64,000 nt of DNA, from positions 186,001-250,000 of the forward strand of contig MKUP01000012.1 of the NCBI GenBank assembly GCA_001898625.1, given 5' to 3'. This DNA is from Burkholderiales bacterium 67-32 (GTDB lineage Bacteria; Pseudomonadota; Gammaproteobacteria; Burkholderiales; Burkholderiaceae_B). Under the pieces are notes generated by a model. That model was not told where the DNA came from. It saw only the letters and a list, made by a program, of their open reading frames with translations, and ran no database searches. Shown piece by piece: positions 16,645 through 24,653 of the stretch (positions within the stretch are counted from its first letter, which is position 1; each line of letters starts with the position of its first letter). Both the position numbers and the translations under genes were made by a program.

Positions 16645-17628
16645 ATGAAACGCTTTTCCCGCGGAACCTGGGCGCTCGCCCTGGCCCTGCTGCTCCCCGC
16701 CGCGCCCCAGCCGGCCGCGGCCGCCCAGCAGGACTACCCGAGCCGACCCATACGCCTGCTGGTCGGCTTCGGCCCGGGCGGTCCCACCGATCTGACCTTC
16801 CGCAAGCTGGCCGAACTGGCGGCGCGCCATCTCGGCCAGCCCATCATCGTCGAGAACAAGCCGGGGGTCGGCGCCACGCTGGCTGCCTCCACCATGGCCA
16901 GGCAGGACAAGCCCGACGGCTACACCATCGCCTCGGCCACGGCTGGCATGTTCCGCGTCCCGTACATGCAGAAGGTGGACTGGGATCCGATCCGCGATTT
17001 CACCTGGATCGCGGGGTTGGGCGGCTATACCTTCGTGCTCGCGGTGAAGGCGGATTCCCCGTACCGGACGGCGGCCGACCTGGTGCGGTACGCCAAGGCC
17101 AACCCGGGCAAGGTGTCGGTGGCGACCGCCGGCGCCGGCACCAGCATGCACCTGCTGACCGAGGCCTTCGCCGCCGCCGCCGGCGCCGAACTGACCCACG
17201 TCGGCTACAAGAGCAGCAGCGAGGCCGCCGTCAGCCTGTTGGGCGGCCAGACCGTGGCGGCGGTGGACGCCGTGGGCAGCCTGCTGCCGCACGTGCAGTC
17301 GGGCGCGCTGCGGCTGCTGATGTCGTTCGACGCCGAGCCGACGCCGCTGCTGTCGGACCTGCCCACCGCCCGCAGCCTGGGCTACGACATCGCCAACTCC
17401 GCGCCCTATGGATTGATCGGGCCCAAGGGCATGCCGCCGGAGGTGGTGCGGAAACTGGCGGCCGCCTTCAAGGCGGCGGTGGACGATCCCGAGTACGCCA
17501 AGCTGCTGGAGAAGCTGGGGCAGACCTACTGGTTCAGCCCGCCGGCCGACTACGGCAAGTTCGCCGCCAGCTACTACGTCTCGGAACGCAAGCTGGTCGA
17601 GCATGCCAAGCTGATGCGCCAGCCCTGA
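16645..17628 (+). CDS. Bug-family tripartite tricarboxylate transporter substrate-binding protein
   Basis: 327 aa behind AAAGGAG (16630-16636). The leader ends near AAAAQQDYP. The first motif is LLVGFGPGGPTDLTFRK rather than VPFPPGG, and the second is VENKPGVGATLAA. KPDGYTIASATAG replaces the common APDGYTLLM stretch. It is the first gene under IclR operator copy 1 and is followed 31 nt later by a flavin monooxygenase, so it probably delivers or senses the substrate of the IclR-controlled pathway. Confidence 0.92.
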   Translation: MKRFSRGTWALALALLLPAAPQPAAAAQQDYPSRPIRLLVGFGPGGPTDLTFRKLAELAARHLGQPIIVENKPGVGATLAASTMARQDKPDGYTIASATAGMFRVPYMQKVDWDPIRDFTWIAGLGGYTFVLAVKADSPYRTAADLVRYAKANPGKVSVATAGAGTSMHLLTEAFAAAAGAELTHVGYKSSSEAAVSLLGGQTVAAVDAVGSLLPHVQSGALRLLMSFDAEPTPLLSDLPTARSLGYDIANSAPYGLIGPKGMPPEVVRKLAAAFKAAVDDPEYAKLLEKLGQTYWFSPPADYGKFAASYYVSERKLVEHAKLMRQP

Positions 17629-17659
17629 TCACGCGGTGTTTGGAAAACAGAGAGCAATC

Positions 17660-18886
17660 ATGAAGATCGTGATCGCGGGCGCGGGCATAGGCGGGCTGAC
17701 CGCTGCGCTCAGCCTGCATGCGGCGGGCATCGCCGACGTGACGGTGCTGGAGGCCGCGCGGCGGATCCAGCAATTGGGCGTGGGCATCAACCTGCCGCCG
17801 CACGCCGTGCGCGAACTGGACGAACTGGGATTGGGCGAGCGGCTGGCGTCGTTCGGCATCCCCACGTCCGAGCTGGCCTACGTGGACAGCGGCGGCCGGC
17901 TGATCAACGCCGAGGCGCGGGGCCTGGAGGCCGGCTACCGGTGGCCGCAGTATTCGGTGCATCGGGGCAAGCTGCAGGAATTGCTGCTGGACGCGGTGAT
18001 CGAGCGGCTGGGCCCGGGTTCGGTCGTGACCGGACAGCGCGTGCGGGACGTGGCCTTCGATGCCGGGCGTGCGCGGGTGACGGCGGTGGACGCCGCGGGC
18101 GGCACGGCTGTCCACGATGCCGACGTGCTGGTCGGCGCCGATGGCATCCGCTCGGCCGTGCGCGCGGCGCTGCATGGCGACGGCTCGCCGCTGGCCACCA
18201 ACGGCTGGACCATGTTCCGCGGCGCGGCGCCGGGGCCGGCCTTCCGCGGCGGCCGCTCGATGGTGATCGTGGGCGACGAGCACCTGCGCTGCGTGGTCTA
18301 TCCCATCGGCCCGGGCGTGCTGAACTGGCTGATGGTGCGGCCCACCGAGCCGGGCGCCGCAGGCGAACTGGGCAACTGGAACCGCCCCATCGCTCCTGAT
18401 GCGGTGGCCGCCCACGTCGCCCACTGGAACTTCGACTGGCTGGACATTCCGGCGCTGGTGCGCCGGTCGGACGCCGCCTACGAGTATCCGATGGCGGACA
18501 TCGATCCCCTGCCGCGCTGGACCGCCGGCCCGGCCACGCTGCTGGGCGACGCGGCCCACGCCATGTATCCCTTCGGTTCCAACGGCGCGTCGCAGGCCAT
18601 CATCGACGCGCGGGTCCTGGCTTATCACCTGGCCACGCAGCCCGGCCCCGAGGCGGCGCTGTCGGCCTACGAGCAGGCGCGCCGCGAGGCCGTGGCCGCC
18701 GTGCAGCGGGCCAACCGCAGCATGGCGGGCGACGTGATGAAACGGGTCGGCACGCTGGCGCGGGCCAGCGACCATGCCTCGGCGGCGGCCGAACTGGAAC
18801 GGGTGGAGCAGTCGTACCGGCAACTGGCGGGCTTCGACGTCGCGACGCTGAACGAGCGGCCGTCGTGGAGCGTGGCGCGGACCTGA
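17660..18886 (+). CDS. FAD-dependent aromatic hydroxylase / flavin monooxygenase (PhzS/salicylate hydroxylase-like)
   Basis: 408 aa from the ATG at 17660. The dinucleotide-binding motif GAGIGGL begins at residue 7, and the second FAD motif LLGDAAHAMYPFGSNGASQAI lies near residue 295. GVGINLPPHAVRELDELGLGERL matches the class A flavoprotein monooxygenases related to PhzS. These use NAD(P)H and oxygen to hydroxylate aromatic rings, sometimes with decarboxylation. It is in an operon with the Bug gene at 16645 and converges with the IclR gene, separated by a hairpin. Confidence 0.9.
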   Translation: MKIVIAGAGIGGLTAALSLHAAGIADVTVLEAARRIQQLGVGINLPPHAVRELDELGLGERLASFGIPTSELAYVDSGGRLINAEARGLEAGYRWPQYSVHRGKLQELLLDAVIERLGPGSVVTGQRVRDVAFDAGRARVTAVDAAGGTAVHDADVLVGADGIRSAVRAALHGDGSPLATNGWTMFRGAAPGPAFRGGRSMVIVGDEHLRCVVYPIGPGVLNWLMVRPTEPGAAGELGNWNRPIAPDAVAAHVAHWNFDWLDIPALVRRSDAAYEYPMADIDPLPRWTAGPATLLGDAAHAMYPFGSNGASQAIIDARVLAYHLATQPGPEAALSAYEQARREAVAAVQRANRSMAGDVMKRVGTLARASDHASAAAELERVEQSYRQLAGFDVATLNERPSWSVART

Positions 18887-18903
18887 GTCCGCATCCGGCG
18901 GGA

Positions 18904-18927
18904 GGCGGGCGCCGGCTCGCGCCCGCC
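18904..18927. terminator. Terminator-like hairpin between convergent genes
   Basis: GGCGGGCGC (18904-18912), a 6-nt loop and GCGCCCGCC (18919-18927) form a perfect 9-bp GC stem between the monooxygenase stop at 18886 and the IclR stop at 18939. No T-tract is present. Confidence 0.45.
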
Positions 18928-18938
18928 GGCATGGCCGC

Positions 18939-19703
18939 CTACATCGTGGCCGCGCGGATCTGCGAGGCGGCCTGCCGCAGTTCGGCCAGGTACAGTTTCA
19001 AGGCCTCTTCCTGCGTGACCTGTCCGGTCGGCAGGCTGACGTTGATCGCGGCGATGGTGTTGCCTTCCTGGTCGCGCACCGGCACGGCCAGGCCGCAGAT
19101 GGCCTCGTCCAGTTCGCCGTCTATCCAGACGTAGCCCTGCTTGCGCGCCGCCAGGATGTGCTCGCGCAGCGTCTCGGGATCGACCACGGTGGCGCCGGTC
19201 AGCCGCTTGAACGTGGTGGTTCGCAGATACTGTTCCAACGCCTCGTCCTTTAGTCCCGCCAGCAGAATGCGTCCCATCGACACCGCGTGCGCCGGCAGGC
19301 GGCTGCCCAGCGACGGGCTCATGGTCAGGATGCGCTTGGAGTGCTGGCGCTGGATGTAGACGATGTGTTCGCCGTCGAGCACCGACAGCGCGCACGACTG
19401 CTTGATTCGCCCGCACAGTTCTTCCAGGCTGAGCTGGGCCTGGCGCCAGTAGGGCAGGCTGTTCAGGTAGGACAGGCCCAGCCGCAACACGCGCGGGGTC
19501 AGCCAGTAGCGCTTGCCGTCGGTCTGCACGAAACCGAGTTCGATCAGGGTCAGCAGGAAGCGCCGCACCGCGGTGCGCGGCAGGTCCACCTCTTCGGCGA
19601 TCTCCGCCAGGTTCTTCCGATACGAGCCGTAGCCCATGGCCTCGATCACGGCCAGGCCGCGGGCGAAGGTGCGGACGAACGATTCGCTTTCTGGGGTCGC
19701 CAT
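18939..19703 (-). CDS. IclR-family transcriptional regulator
   Basis: 254 aa from the ATG at 19703, which follows GGAGG at a 4-nt spacing; an upstream in-frame ATG at 19742 overlaps the operator region and is unlikely. The winged helix is at about residues 10-75 (FARGLAVIEAMGYGSYRKNLAEIAEEVDLPRTAVRRFLLTLIELGFV), followed by the GAF-like ligand domain with RLPAHAVSMGRILLAGL. This PcaR/PcaU-type layout is common for regulators of aromatic catabolism. Operator copies lie in front of the Bug gene at 16645 and between this gene and the MaoC gene at 19831, so it probably controls both operons and itself. Confidence 0.93.
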   Translation of the reverse strand: MATPESESFVRTFARGLAVIEAMGYGSYRKNLAEIAEEVDLPRTAVRRFLLTLIELGFVQTDGKRYWLTPRVLRLGLSYLNSLPYWRQAQLSLEELCGRIKQSCALSVLDGEHIVYIQRQHSKRILTMSPSLGSRLPAHAVSMGRILLAGLKDEALEQYLRTTTFKRLTGATVVDPETLREHILAARKQGYVWIDGELDEAICGLAVPVRDQEGNTIAAINVSLPTGQVTQEEALKLYLAELRQAASQIRAATM

Positions 19704-19755
19704 GGGTCCTCCACGGCCTTGACAGCGCAGGCCGGAATCCAAATAATGGTCATAG

Positions 19756-19782
19756 AGCGGTTACTTGTATCCGCTAAGCGGT
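19756..19782. promoter_or_regulatory. IclR-type operator (copy 2) in the divergent promoter
   Basis: AGCGGT (19756-19761), 8 nt, TCCGCT (19770-19775), one A and AGCGGT (19777-19782) repeat the arrangement at 16600-16626. Over the 29 bases from the first half-site, 23 are identical between the copies. The site lies between the IclR gene and the divergent MaoC operon. Confidence 0.65.
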
Positions 19783-19830
19783 CATTCTAGCAGATCCAGG
19801 CCGCAGGTCAACACCTCTCAATGGACTTCC

Positions 19831-20307
19831 ATGACAACCGAGACAAGCTTCGAAACCGACTTCTGGAAAGACGAGCAATTGCGCAAGACCTGGGATGACA
19901 TCGTTCCCGGCGAACCGCGCAAGACCCTGCCCTACACGCTCACGCTGGAGGCTATCCAGAAATACTGCCGCGTGGTCGGCGACATGCATCCGCTCTACTT
20001 CGACGAGGAGTATGCGCGCAAGAGCCCCTACAAGGGCCTGATCGCCCCGCCGGCCATCCACATCCTGCTGATGTTCGCGTGCACCCCCACCGACGACTGG
20101 ATGCGCAGCCCCGGCACCGTCAACGCCGGCCAGTCGTGGAGCTACAACCTGCCGGCCCGGCCGGGCGACGTCATCCGGCTCGAAGCACGCGCGCTGGACA
20201 AGGTCATCAAGAAGAACCGCCTGTTCGTGGTGCACGACAACGTGTTCTTCAACCAGCGCGACGAAGTCATCTGCTCCGGCCGCGGCTGGACCATCCGCCC
20301 CTTCTGA
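19831..20307 (+). CDS. MaoC/hotdog-fold dehydratase-like protein, catalytic His replaced
   Basis: 158 aa from the ATG at 19831. The hydratase signature region is YCRVVGDMHPLYFDEEYA: the catalytic Asp is present as D51, but the His six positions later in active MaoC hydratases is Y56. It is therefore probably a structural partner rather than an active hydratase. The next gene, a second MaoC protein with an intact dyad, starts 9 nt downstream. This matches families where an active and an inactive hotdog subunit form a heteromeric enoyl-CoA hydratase, such as ChsH1-ChsH2. No strong ribosome site precedes the start. Confidence 0.86.
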   Translation: MTTETSFETDFWKDEQLRKTWDDIVPGEPRKTLPYTLTLEAIQKYCRVVGDMHPLYFDEEYARKSPYKGLIAPPAIHILLMFACTPTDDWMRSPGTVNAGQSWSYNLPARPGDVIRLEARALDKVIKKNRLFVVHDNVFFNQRDEVICSGRGWTIRPF

Positions 20308-20316
20308 AGGTCAATC

Positions 20317-20766
20317 ATGAGCAACGCATTCGACACCCTGAAGCCCGGCCTGACCATCGAGGGCACGCCTTTCTCCCCCACCCGCGAGACCATCCGCGCC
20401 TTCTGCGACGCCTCGCTGGACCACAACCCGCTGCACTGGGACGACGACTACATGAAGGGCGATTTCGGCCGGACCAACTTCGGCGGGATCATCATGCACG
20501 GCATGAACAACTTCGGCGTCATCACCAAGATGCTGACCGATTGGCTCTATCCGCTGGGCGGCATGCAGCGCCGGCTCGAGACGCGCTGGAAGGTCCCGGT
20601 CAAGCCGGGCGACACCATCACGCCCACCGCCACGGTCTCGGCCGTGCAGGCCACGAAGAAAAGCCGCTGGGCCACGCTGACGGTGCAGGTGGCGAACCAG
20701 CGCGGCGAGATCGTCGCGGCGGGCGAGGCCATGGTCGAGTTCCCGCACGAACTGGGCGCGGCCTGA
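20317..20766 (+). CDS. MaoC-family enoyl-CoA hydratase (intact catalytic dyad)
   Basis: 149 aa. FCDASLDHNPLHWDDDYM contains both catalytic residues, D35 and H40, and FGGIIMHGMNNFGVITKML continues the hotdog helix. It would add water to a 2-enoyl-CoA. AAGG at 20307-20310 is a weak ribosome site. It is encoded directly after the degenerate MaoC gene and upstream of CoA-transferase, OB-fold and thiolase genes, which supports a CoA-thioester side-chain pathway. A heteromer with the preceding protein is inferred. Confidence 0.89.
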   Translation: MSNAFDTLKPGLTIEGTPFSPTRETIRAFCDASLDHNPLHWDDDYMKGDFGRTNFGGIIMHGMNNFGVITKMLTDWLYPLGGMQRRLETRWKVPVKPGDTITPTATVSAVQATKKSRWATLTVQVANQRGEIVAAGEAMVEFPHELGAA

Positions 20767-20802
20767 GCACGCGCGCACGATAGATAGAAGAAAGGAGACG
20801 AC

Positions 20803-21780
20803 ATGACGATGCGCATCCAGCGTGCCCTTGCCGTGCTGGCCAGCGCGGCGGGCTTGGCCCTGCCCGCCCTGGCCCACGCCCAGAACTTTCCCACCCAGCC
20901 GGTCAGGATCGTCGTGCCGTTTCCCCCGGGCGGCACCACCGACATCCTGGCCCGCCAACTGGCGGCCGAGCTGCAGAAGAACTGGAGCCAGCCGGTCGTG
21001 GTGGAGAACCGCGCCGGCGCCAGCGGCACCATCTTCTCGGAACAACTGGCGGCCATGCAGCCCGACGGCTACACGCTGATGCTGACGGCCACGCACCACG
21101 TCATCAACCCCGGCCTGTACAAAAACCTGCGCTACAACACGCGCACCGACTTCACCCCCATCGCCCAGGTCGCGGCCGTGCCCAACGTGCTGGTGGTGAA
21201 CCATGCCTTTCCGGCGCGCACAGTGCAGGAACTGATCGCCTACGCCAGGCAGCATCCCGGCAAGGTGGATTTCGGTTCGGCCGGCACCGGCGGCGCCAAC
21301 CACCTGTCGGGCGAACTGTTCAAGTCCATGACCGGCATCCAGATGACGCACATCCCCTACAAGGGCGCGGCGCCGGCGCTGAACGACCTCTTGGGTGGCC
21401 AGATCCCGGTGATGTTCGACTCGGTGCCGGGCGTGATCCAGCACATCAAGTCGGGCCGCCTGCGGGCCCTGGGCGTGACTTCGCTCAAGCGTTCGCCCGC
21501 GCTGCCGGACGTGCCCACCCTCGACGAGGCGGGCGTGAAGGGCTTCGAGGCCACCGCCTGGTTCGGCCTGTACGGCCCGGGCCGCATGTCGCCCGAACTG
21601 GCCAGCCGGCTGTCGGCCGACGTGCGCAAGGCCTTGTCCAGCCCTACCGTACGCAAGGAGTTCGCGGCGCAGGGCGCCGAGCCCGGCACCATGACCCAGC
21701 CCGAGTTCGCCGCGTTCGTCGATGCCGAACTCAGCAAGTGGTCCAAGGTCATCACCGACGCCAACATCAAGATCGACTGA
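20803..21780 (+). CDS. Bug-family tripartite tricarboxylate transporter substrate-binding protein
   Basis: 325 aa behind AAGGAG (20792-20797). The leader ends near LAHAQNFPTQP, followed by VRIVVPFPPGGTTDILAR, VENRAGASGTIFS and QPDGYTLMLT. It is the second Bug gene under the same IclR regulator, here placed inside the MaoC - CoA-transferase operon. The two receptors (16645 and 20803) differ clearly in their ligand loops, so they may bind different compounds of the same pathway. Confidence 0.93.
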   Translation: MTMRIQRALAVLASAAGLALPALAHAQNFPTQPVRIVVPFPPGGTTDILARQLAAELQKNWSQPVVVENRAGASGTIFSEQLAAMQPDGYTLMLTATHHVINPGLYKNLRYNTRTDFTPIAQVAAVPNVLVVNHAFPARTVQELIAYARQHPGKVDFGSAGTGGANHLSGELFKSMTGIQMTHIPYKGAAPALNDLLGGQIPVMFDSVPGVIQHIKSGRLRALGVTSLKRSPALPDVPTLDEAGVKGFEATAWFGLYGPGRMSPELASRLSADVRKALSSPTVRKEFAAQGAEPGTMTQPEFAAFVDAELSKWSKVITDANIKID

Positions 21781-21787
21781 TTCCTAC

Positions 21788-23047
21788 ATGCCTTCCGAAA
21801 ACACGCAGGCCGCCGCGGGCGGCCAGACCGGCGCGCTGTCGCACATCCGCGTCCTGGACCTGTCGCGCATCCTGGCCGGCCCCTGGTGCACGCAGAACCT
21901 GGCCGACATGGGCGCCGAGGTCATCAAGGTGGAGCGCCCCGGCAGCGGCGACGACACCCGCGCCTGGGGGCCACCGTGGGTGCGCGACGCCCACGGCGGG
22001 GACAGCGGCGACTCCACCTACTACGCCGCCGCCAACCGCGGCAAGAAATCCATCACCATGGACATCGCCCGGCCCGAGGGCCAGGCACTGGTGCGCCGGC
22101 TGGCGGCCCGGTCCGACGTGGTGGTCGAGAACTACAAGATCGGCGACCTGAAACGCTACGGGCTGGACTACGACAGCCTGTCGCGCATCAACCCGCGCCT
22201 GGTGTATTGCTCCATCACCGGCTACGGGCAGGACGGCCCCAGCGCCCACAAGCCGGGCTACGACTTCGTGTTCCAGGCGCAGGGCGGCCTGATGAGCATC
22301 ACCGGCGAGCATGACCAACTGCCGGGCGGTGGCCCGCAGAAGGTCGGCGTCGCCATCGCCGACGTGATGACCGGCATGTATGCCACCATCGCCATCCTGT
22401 CCGCCCTGCAGCACCGCACCGTGTCGGACCGTGGCCAGTACATCGACATGGCGCTGCTGGACTGCATCGTGGCGCTGGGCGGCAACCAGGTCACCGGCTA
22501 CTTCGCCAACGGCAAGGTGCCGCACCGCTACGGCAACGCGCACGCCAGCCTCGTCCCCTACCAGGTGTTCGCGGTCGCCGACGGCGAGATCGTGGTGGCC
22601 GTGGGCAACGATAAGCAGTGGCAGCAATATTGCGCCGCCATCGAACGGCCCGACCTGGCCGGTAACGAACGCTGGAAGAAAGTCACGGGCCGCATCGTCG
22701 GCCGGCAGGAACTGGTGCCCGAGTTGGCCCGCACCATGCTGACCCGCCCGCGCGACGAATGGATCGCGCGGCTGGAAGCCCATGGCGTGCCCTGCGGGCC
22801 GATCAACGACTACGCCCAGGTGTTCGAGGACGCCCAGGTGCGGCATCGCGGATTGCGCGTGGACATGCCCAAGGCCGACGGCGGCATCGTCTCGACCATC
22901 GCCAGCCCGCTGCGCCTGCGCGGCACGCCGCCGGCCTACGACCGGCCGCCGCCCGTGCTGGGCGACTCCACCGACGCCGTGCTGCGCGACCTGGCCGATT
23001 GCAGCGACCAGGAGATCGCGGCCTTGCGCCGCGACGGCATCGTCTGA
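21788..23047 (+). CDS. CaiB/BaiF family (class III) CoA-transferase
   Basis: 419 aa from the ATG at 21788, 7 nt after the Bug stop and without a good ribosome site, so coupling is likely. The N-terminus IRVLDLSRILAGPWCTQNLADMGAEVIKVERP is diagnostic. The catalytic Asp lies in the KPGYDFVFQAQGGLMSITG stretch. Members move CoA between acids through an aspartyl-CoA intermediate. In this operon it would activate the imported acid before hydration and cleavage. Confidence 0.93.
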   Translation: MPSENTQAAAGGQTGALSHIRVLDLSRILAGPWCTQNLADMGAEVIKVERPGSGDDTRAWGPPWVRDAHGGDSGDSTYYAAANRGKKSITMDIARPEGQALVRRLAARSDVVVENYKIGDLKRYGLDYDSLSRINPRLVYCSITGYGQDGPSAHKPGYDFVFQAQGGLMSITGEHDQLPGGGPQKVGVAIADVMTGMYATIAILSALQHRTVSDRGQYIDMALLDCIVALGGNQVTGYFANGKVPHRYGNAHASLVPYQVFAVADGEIVVAVGNDKQWQQYCAAIERPDLAGNERWKKVTGRIVGRQELVPELARTMLTRPRDEWIARLEAHGVPCGPINDYAQVFEDAQVRHRGLRVDMPKADGGIVSTIASPLRLRGTPPAYDRPPPVLGDSTDAVLRDLADCSDQEIAALRRDGIV

Positions 23048-23073
23048 AGCGGCAGCCAACCATCACAGGAACC

Positions 23074-23460
23074 ATGGACCAAGAACGCCTTTCCTTGTCG
23101 CCGCTGGCGGCCTTCCGCGACCATCTCGCCCGCGGCGAGCTGGCCTATCAGTACGATCCGGCCAGTGGCCGCGCGGTGTTCCCGCCACGGGTCATCGGGC
23201 CCGGCACCGGCAATCCCGACCTGGCCTGGCGCGCCAGCGCGGGCCTGGGCACCGTGTACGCCGTCACCGTCATCAGCCCGCGCGACCAGGCGCCCTACAA
23301 CGTCGTGCTGGTCGACATGGACGAGGGCTTTCGCCTGATGAGCCGGGTCGAGGGCGTTCCGGCCGACGACGTGCGCATCGGCCTGCGCGTGCGCGCCCAG
23401 GTGCACACGCCGCCGGACGGCCAGCCGCCTTATCCTGTCTTCCTTCCGGAGGCCGCATGA
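23074..23460 (+). CDS. DUF35-type OB-fold protein without its zinc-ribbon cysteines
   Basis: 128 aa. The layout matches DUF35 acyl-CoA-associated proteins: an N-terminal helix, a rubredoxin-like zinc ribbon and an OB-fold ending in PPYPVFLPE. In place of the CxxC pairs the sequence reads YQYDPASGRAVFPPRVIGPG at 25-44, and the whole protein has no cysteine. Related proteins (BbsA, the DUF35 domain of ChsH2) bind and activate a thiolase-like partner. The partner gene starts inside its stop codon with a 4-nt ATGA overlap. Confidence 0.82.
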   Translation: MDQERLSLSPLAAFRDHLARGELAYQYDPASGRAVFPPRVIGPGTGNPDLAWRASAGLGTVYAVTVISPRDQAPYNVVLVDMDEGFRLMSRVEGVPADDVRIGLRVRAQVHTPPDGQPPYPVFLPEAA

Positions 23461-24611
23461 ACGCCCTGCAACGCGGCGCCTGCGCCATCGTCGGCGTGGC
23501 CGAATCGGACCTGGGGCAGGTGGCCGAAGGCCTGTCGCCGCTGGACCTGATGGGCCAGGCCACGCACCACGCGCTGCGGGACTGCGGCCTGTCGCTGCGC
23601 GACGTGGACGGCGTGTTCGCCACCACCTCGCAAAGCCGCATGCCCACCCTGGCGCTGTGCGAATACCTGGGCATCGCGCCGCGCTACCACGACGGCACGA
23701 ACATCGGCGGATGCAGCTTCATGTCCATGGTGGCGCACGCGCAGCTCGCGATCCAGTCCGGCCTGTGCGAGGTCGCGCTGATCGCCTACGGCAGCACCCA
23801 GCGCAGCGCCGGCCGCAGCAACGTGGCCGCGCCCGACGTCAATCCCTACGAGGCGCCCTACCGGCCCATCTATACCGCCAGTTCGTATGCGCTGGCGGCC
23901 TCGCGCCACATGCACCAGTACGGCACCACGCGCGAACAGCTCGCGCAGATCGCGGTGGCCGCGCGGCAATGGGCCCTGCTCAACCCCGCCGCGTGGGAGA
24001 AGACTCCGCTGACCGTGGACGAGGTACTGGGCGCGCGCATGCTCAGCCATCCCCTGACGGTGCGCGACTGCTGCCTCGTCACCGACGGTGGCGGCGCGCT
24101 CATCATGACTTCGGCCGAGCGGGCGGCCACGCTGTGCAAGCCGCCCGCCTACGTGCTGGGCGTGGGCGAACATCTCAGCCACTACCACATCACCAGCATG
24201 CCCGACCTCACGGTCACGGGTGCGGCGCGATCCGGCGCGGCGGCCTACGCCATGGCCGGCCTCGCGCCGCGCGACATCGACGCGGTCCAGGTGTACGACG
24301 CCTTCACCATCACCACCCTGCTGTTCCTGGAAGACCTGGGCTTCTGCCCCAAGGGCGAGGGCGGCCGTTTCGTGGCCGACGGCGCCATCGCGCCGGGCGG
24401 CGGCCTGCCGGTCAACACCAATGGCGGCGGCCTGTCGTACTGCCATCCCGGCATGTACGGGGTGTTCGTGCTGATGGAGGCCGTGCGCCAGGTTCGTGGC
24501 GAAGCGGGCAGGCGTCAGGTGGCCGGTTGCGAGACGGCCATCGCGCATGGCAACGGCGGGACCTTGTCCAGCCAGAGCACGGTGATACTGGGCAGCGCGG
24601 CGACGGTCTGA
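23457..24611 (+). CDS. Thiolase-superfamily / lipid-transfer protein-like enzyme (putative thiolase or retro-aldolase)
   Basis: 384 aa, starting in the ATGA overlap with the OB-fold gene and preceded by GGAGG at 23448-23452. The fold signatures are IVGVAESDLGQ at the N-terminus, NIGGCSFMSMVAHAQLAI around C86, VQVYDAFTITTLLFLEDLGFC, and VNTNGGGLSYCHPGMYG near the C-terminus. It belongs to the SCP2-thiolase group, which includes BbsB and the steroid retro-aldolase Ltp2. With the OB-fold protein it probably cleaves a beta-hydroxy or beta-keto acyl-CoA. Which of the two reactions it performs is not clear from sequence. Confidence 0.87.
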   Translation: MNALQRGACAIVGVAESDLGQVAEGLSPLDLMGQATHHALRDCGLSLRDVDGVFATTSQSRMPTLALCEYLGIAPRYHDGTNIGGCSFMSMVAHAQLAIQSGLCEVALIAYGSTQRSAGRSNVAAPDVNPYEAPYRPIYTASSYALAASRHMHQYGTTREQLAQIAVAARQWALLNPAAWEKTPLTVDEVLGARMLSHPLTVRDCCLVTDGGGALIMTSAERAATLCKPPAYVLGVGEHLSHYHITSMPDLTVTGAARSGAAAYAMAGLAPRDIDAVQVYDAFTITTLLFLEDLGFCPKGEGGRFVADGAIAPGGGLPVNTNGGGLSYCHPGMYGVFVLMEAVRQVRGEAGRRQVAGCETAIAHGNGGTLSSQSTVILGSAATV

Positions 24612-24616
24612 GCACC

Positions 24617-24633
24617 GGCGGCGAAGCGCCGCC
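24617..24633. terminator. Hairpin between convergent genes
   Basis: GGCGGCG (24617-24623), AAG and CGCCGCC (24627-24633) form a perfect 7-bp stem just after the thiolase stop and before the convergent glycosidase-like gene. There is no T-tract. Confidence 0.4.
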
Positions 24634-24653
24634 GCCGAACGAAACCGGAGCGG

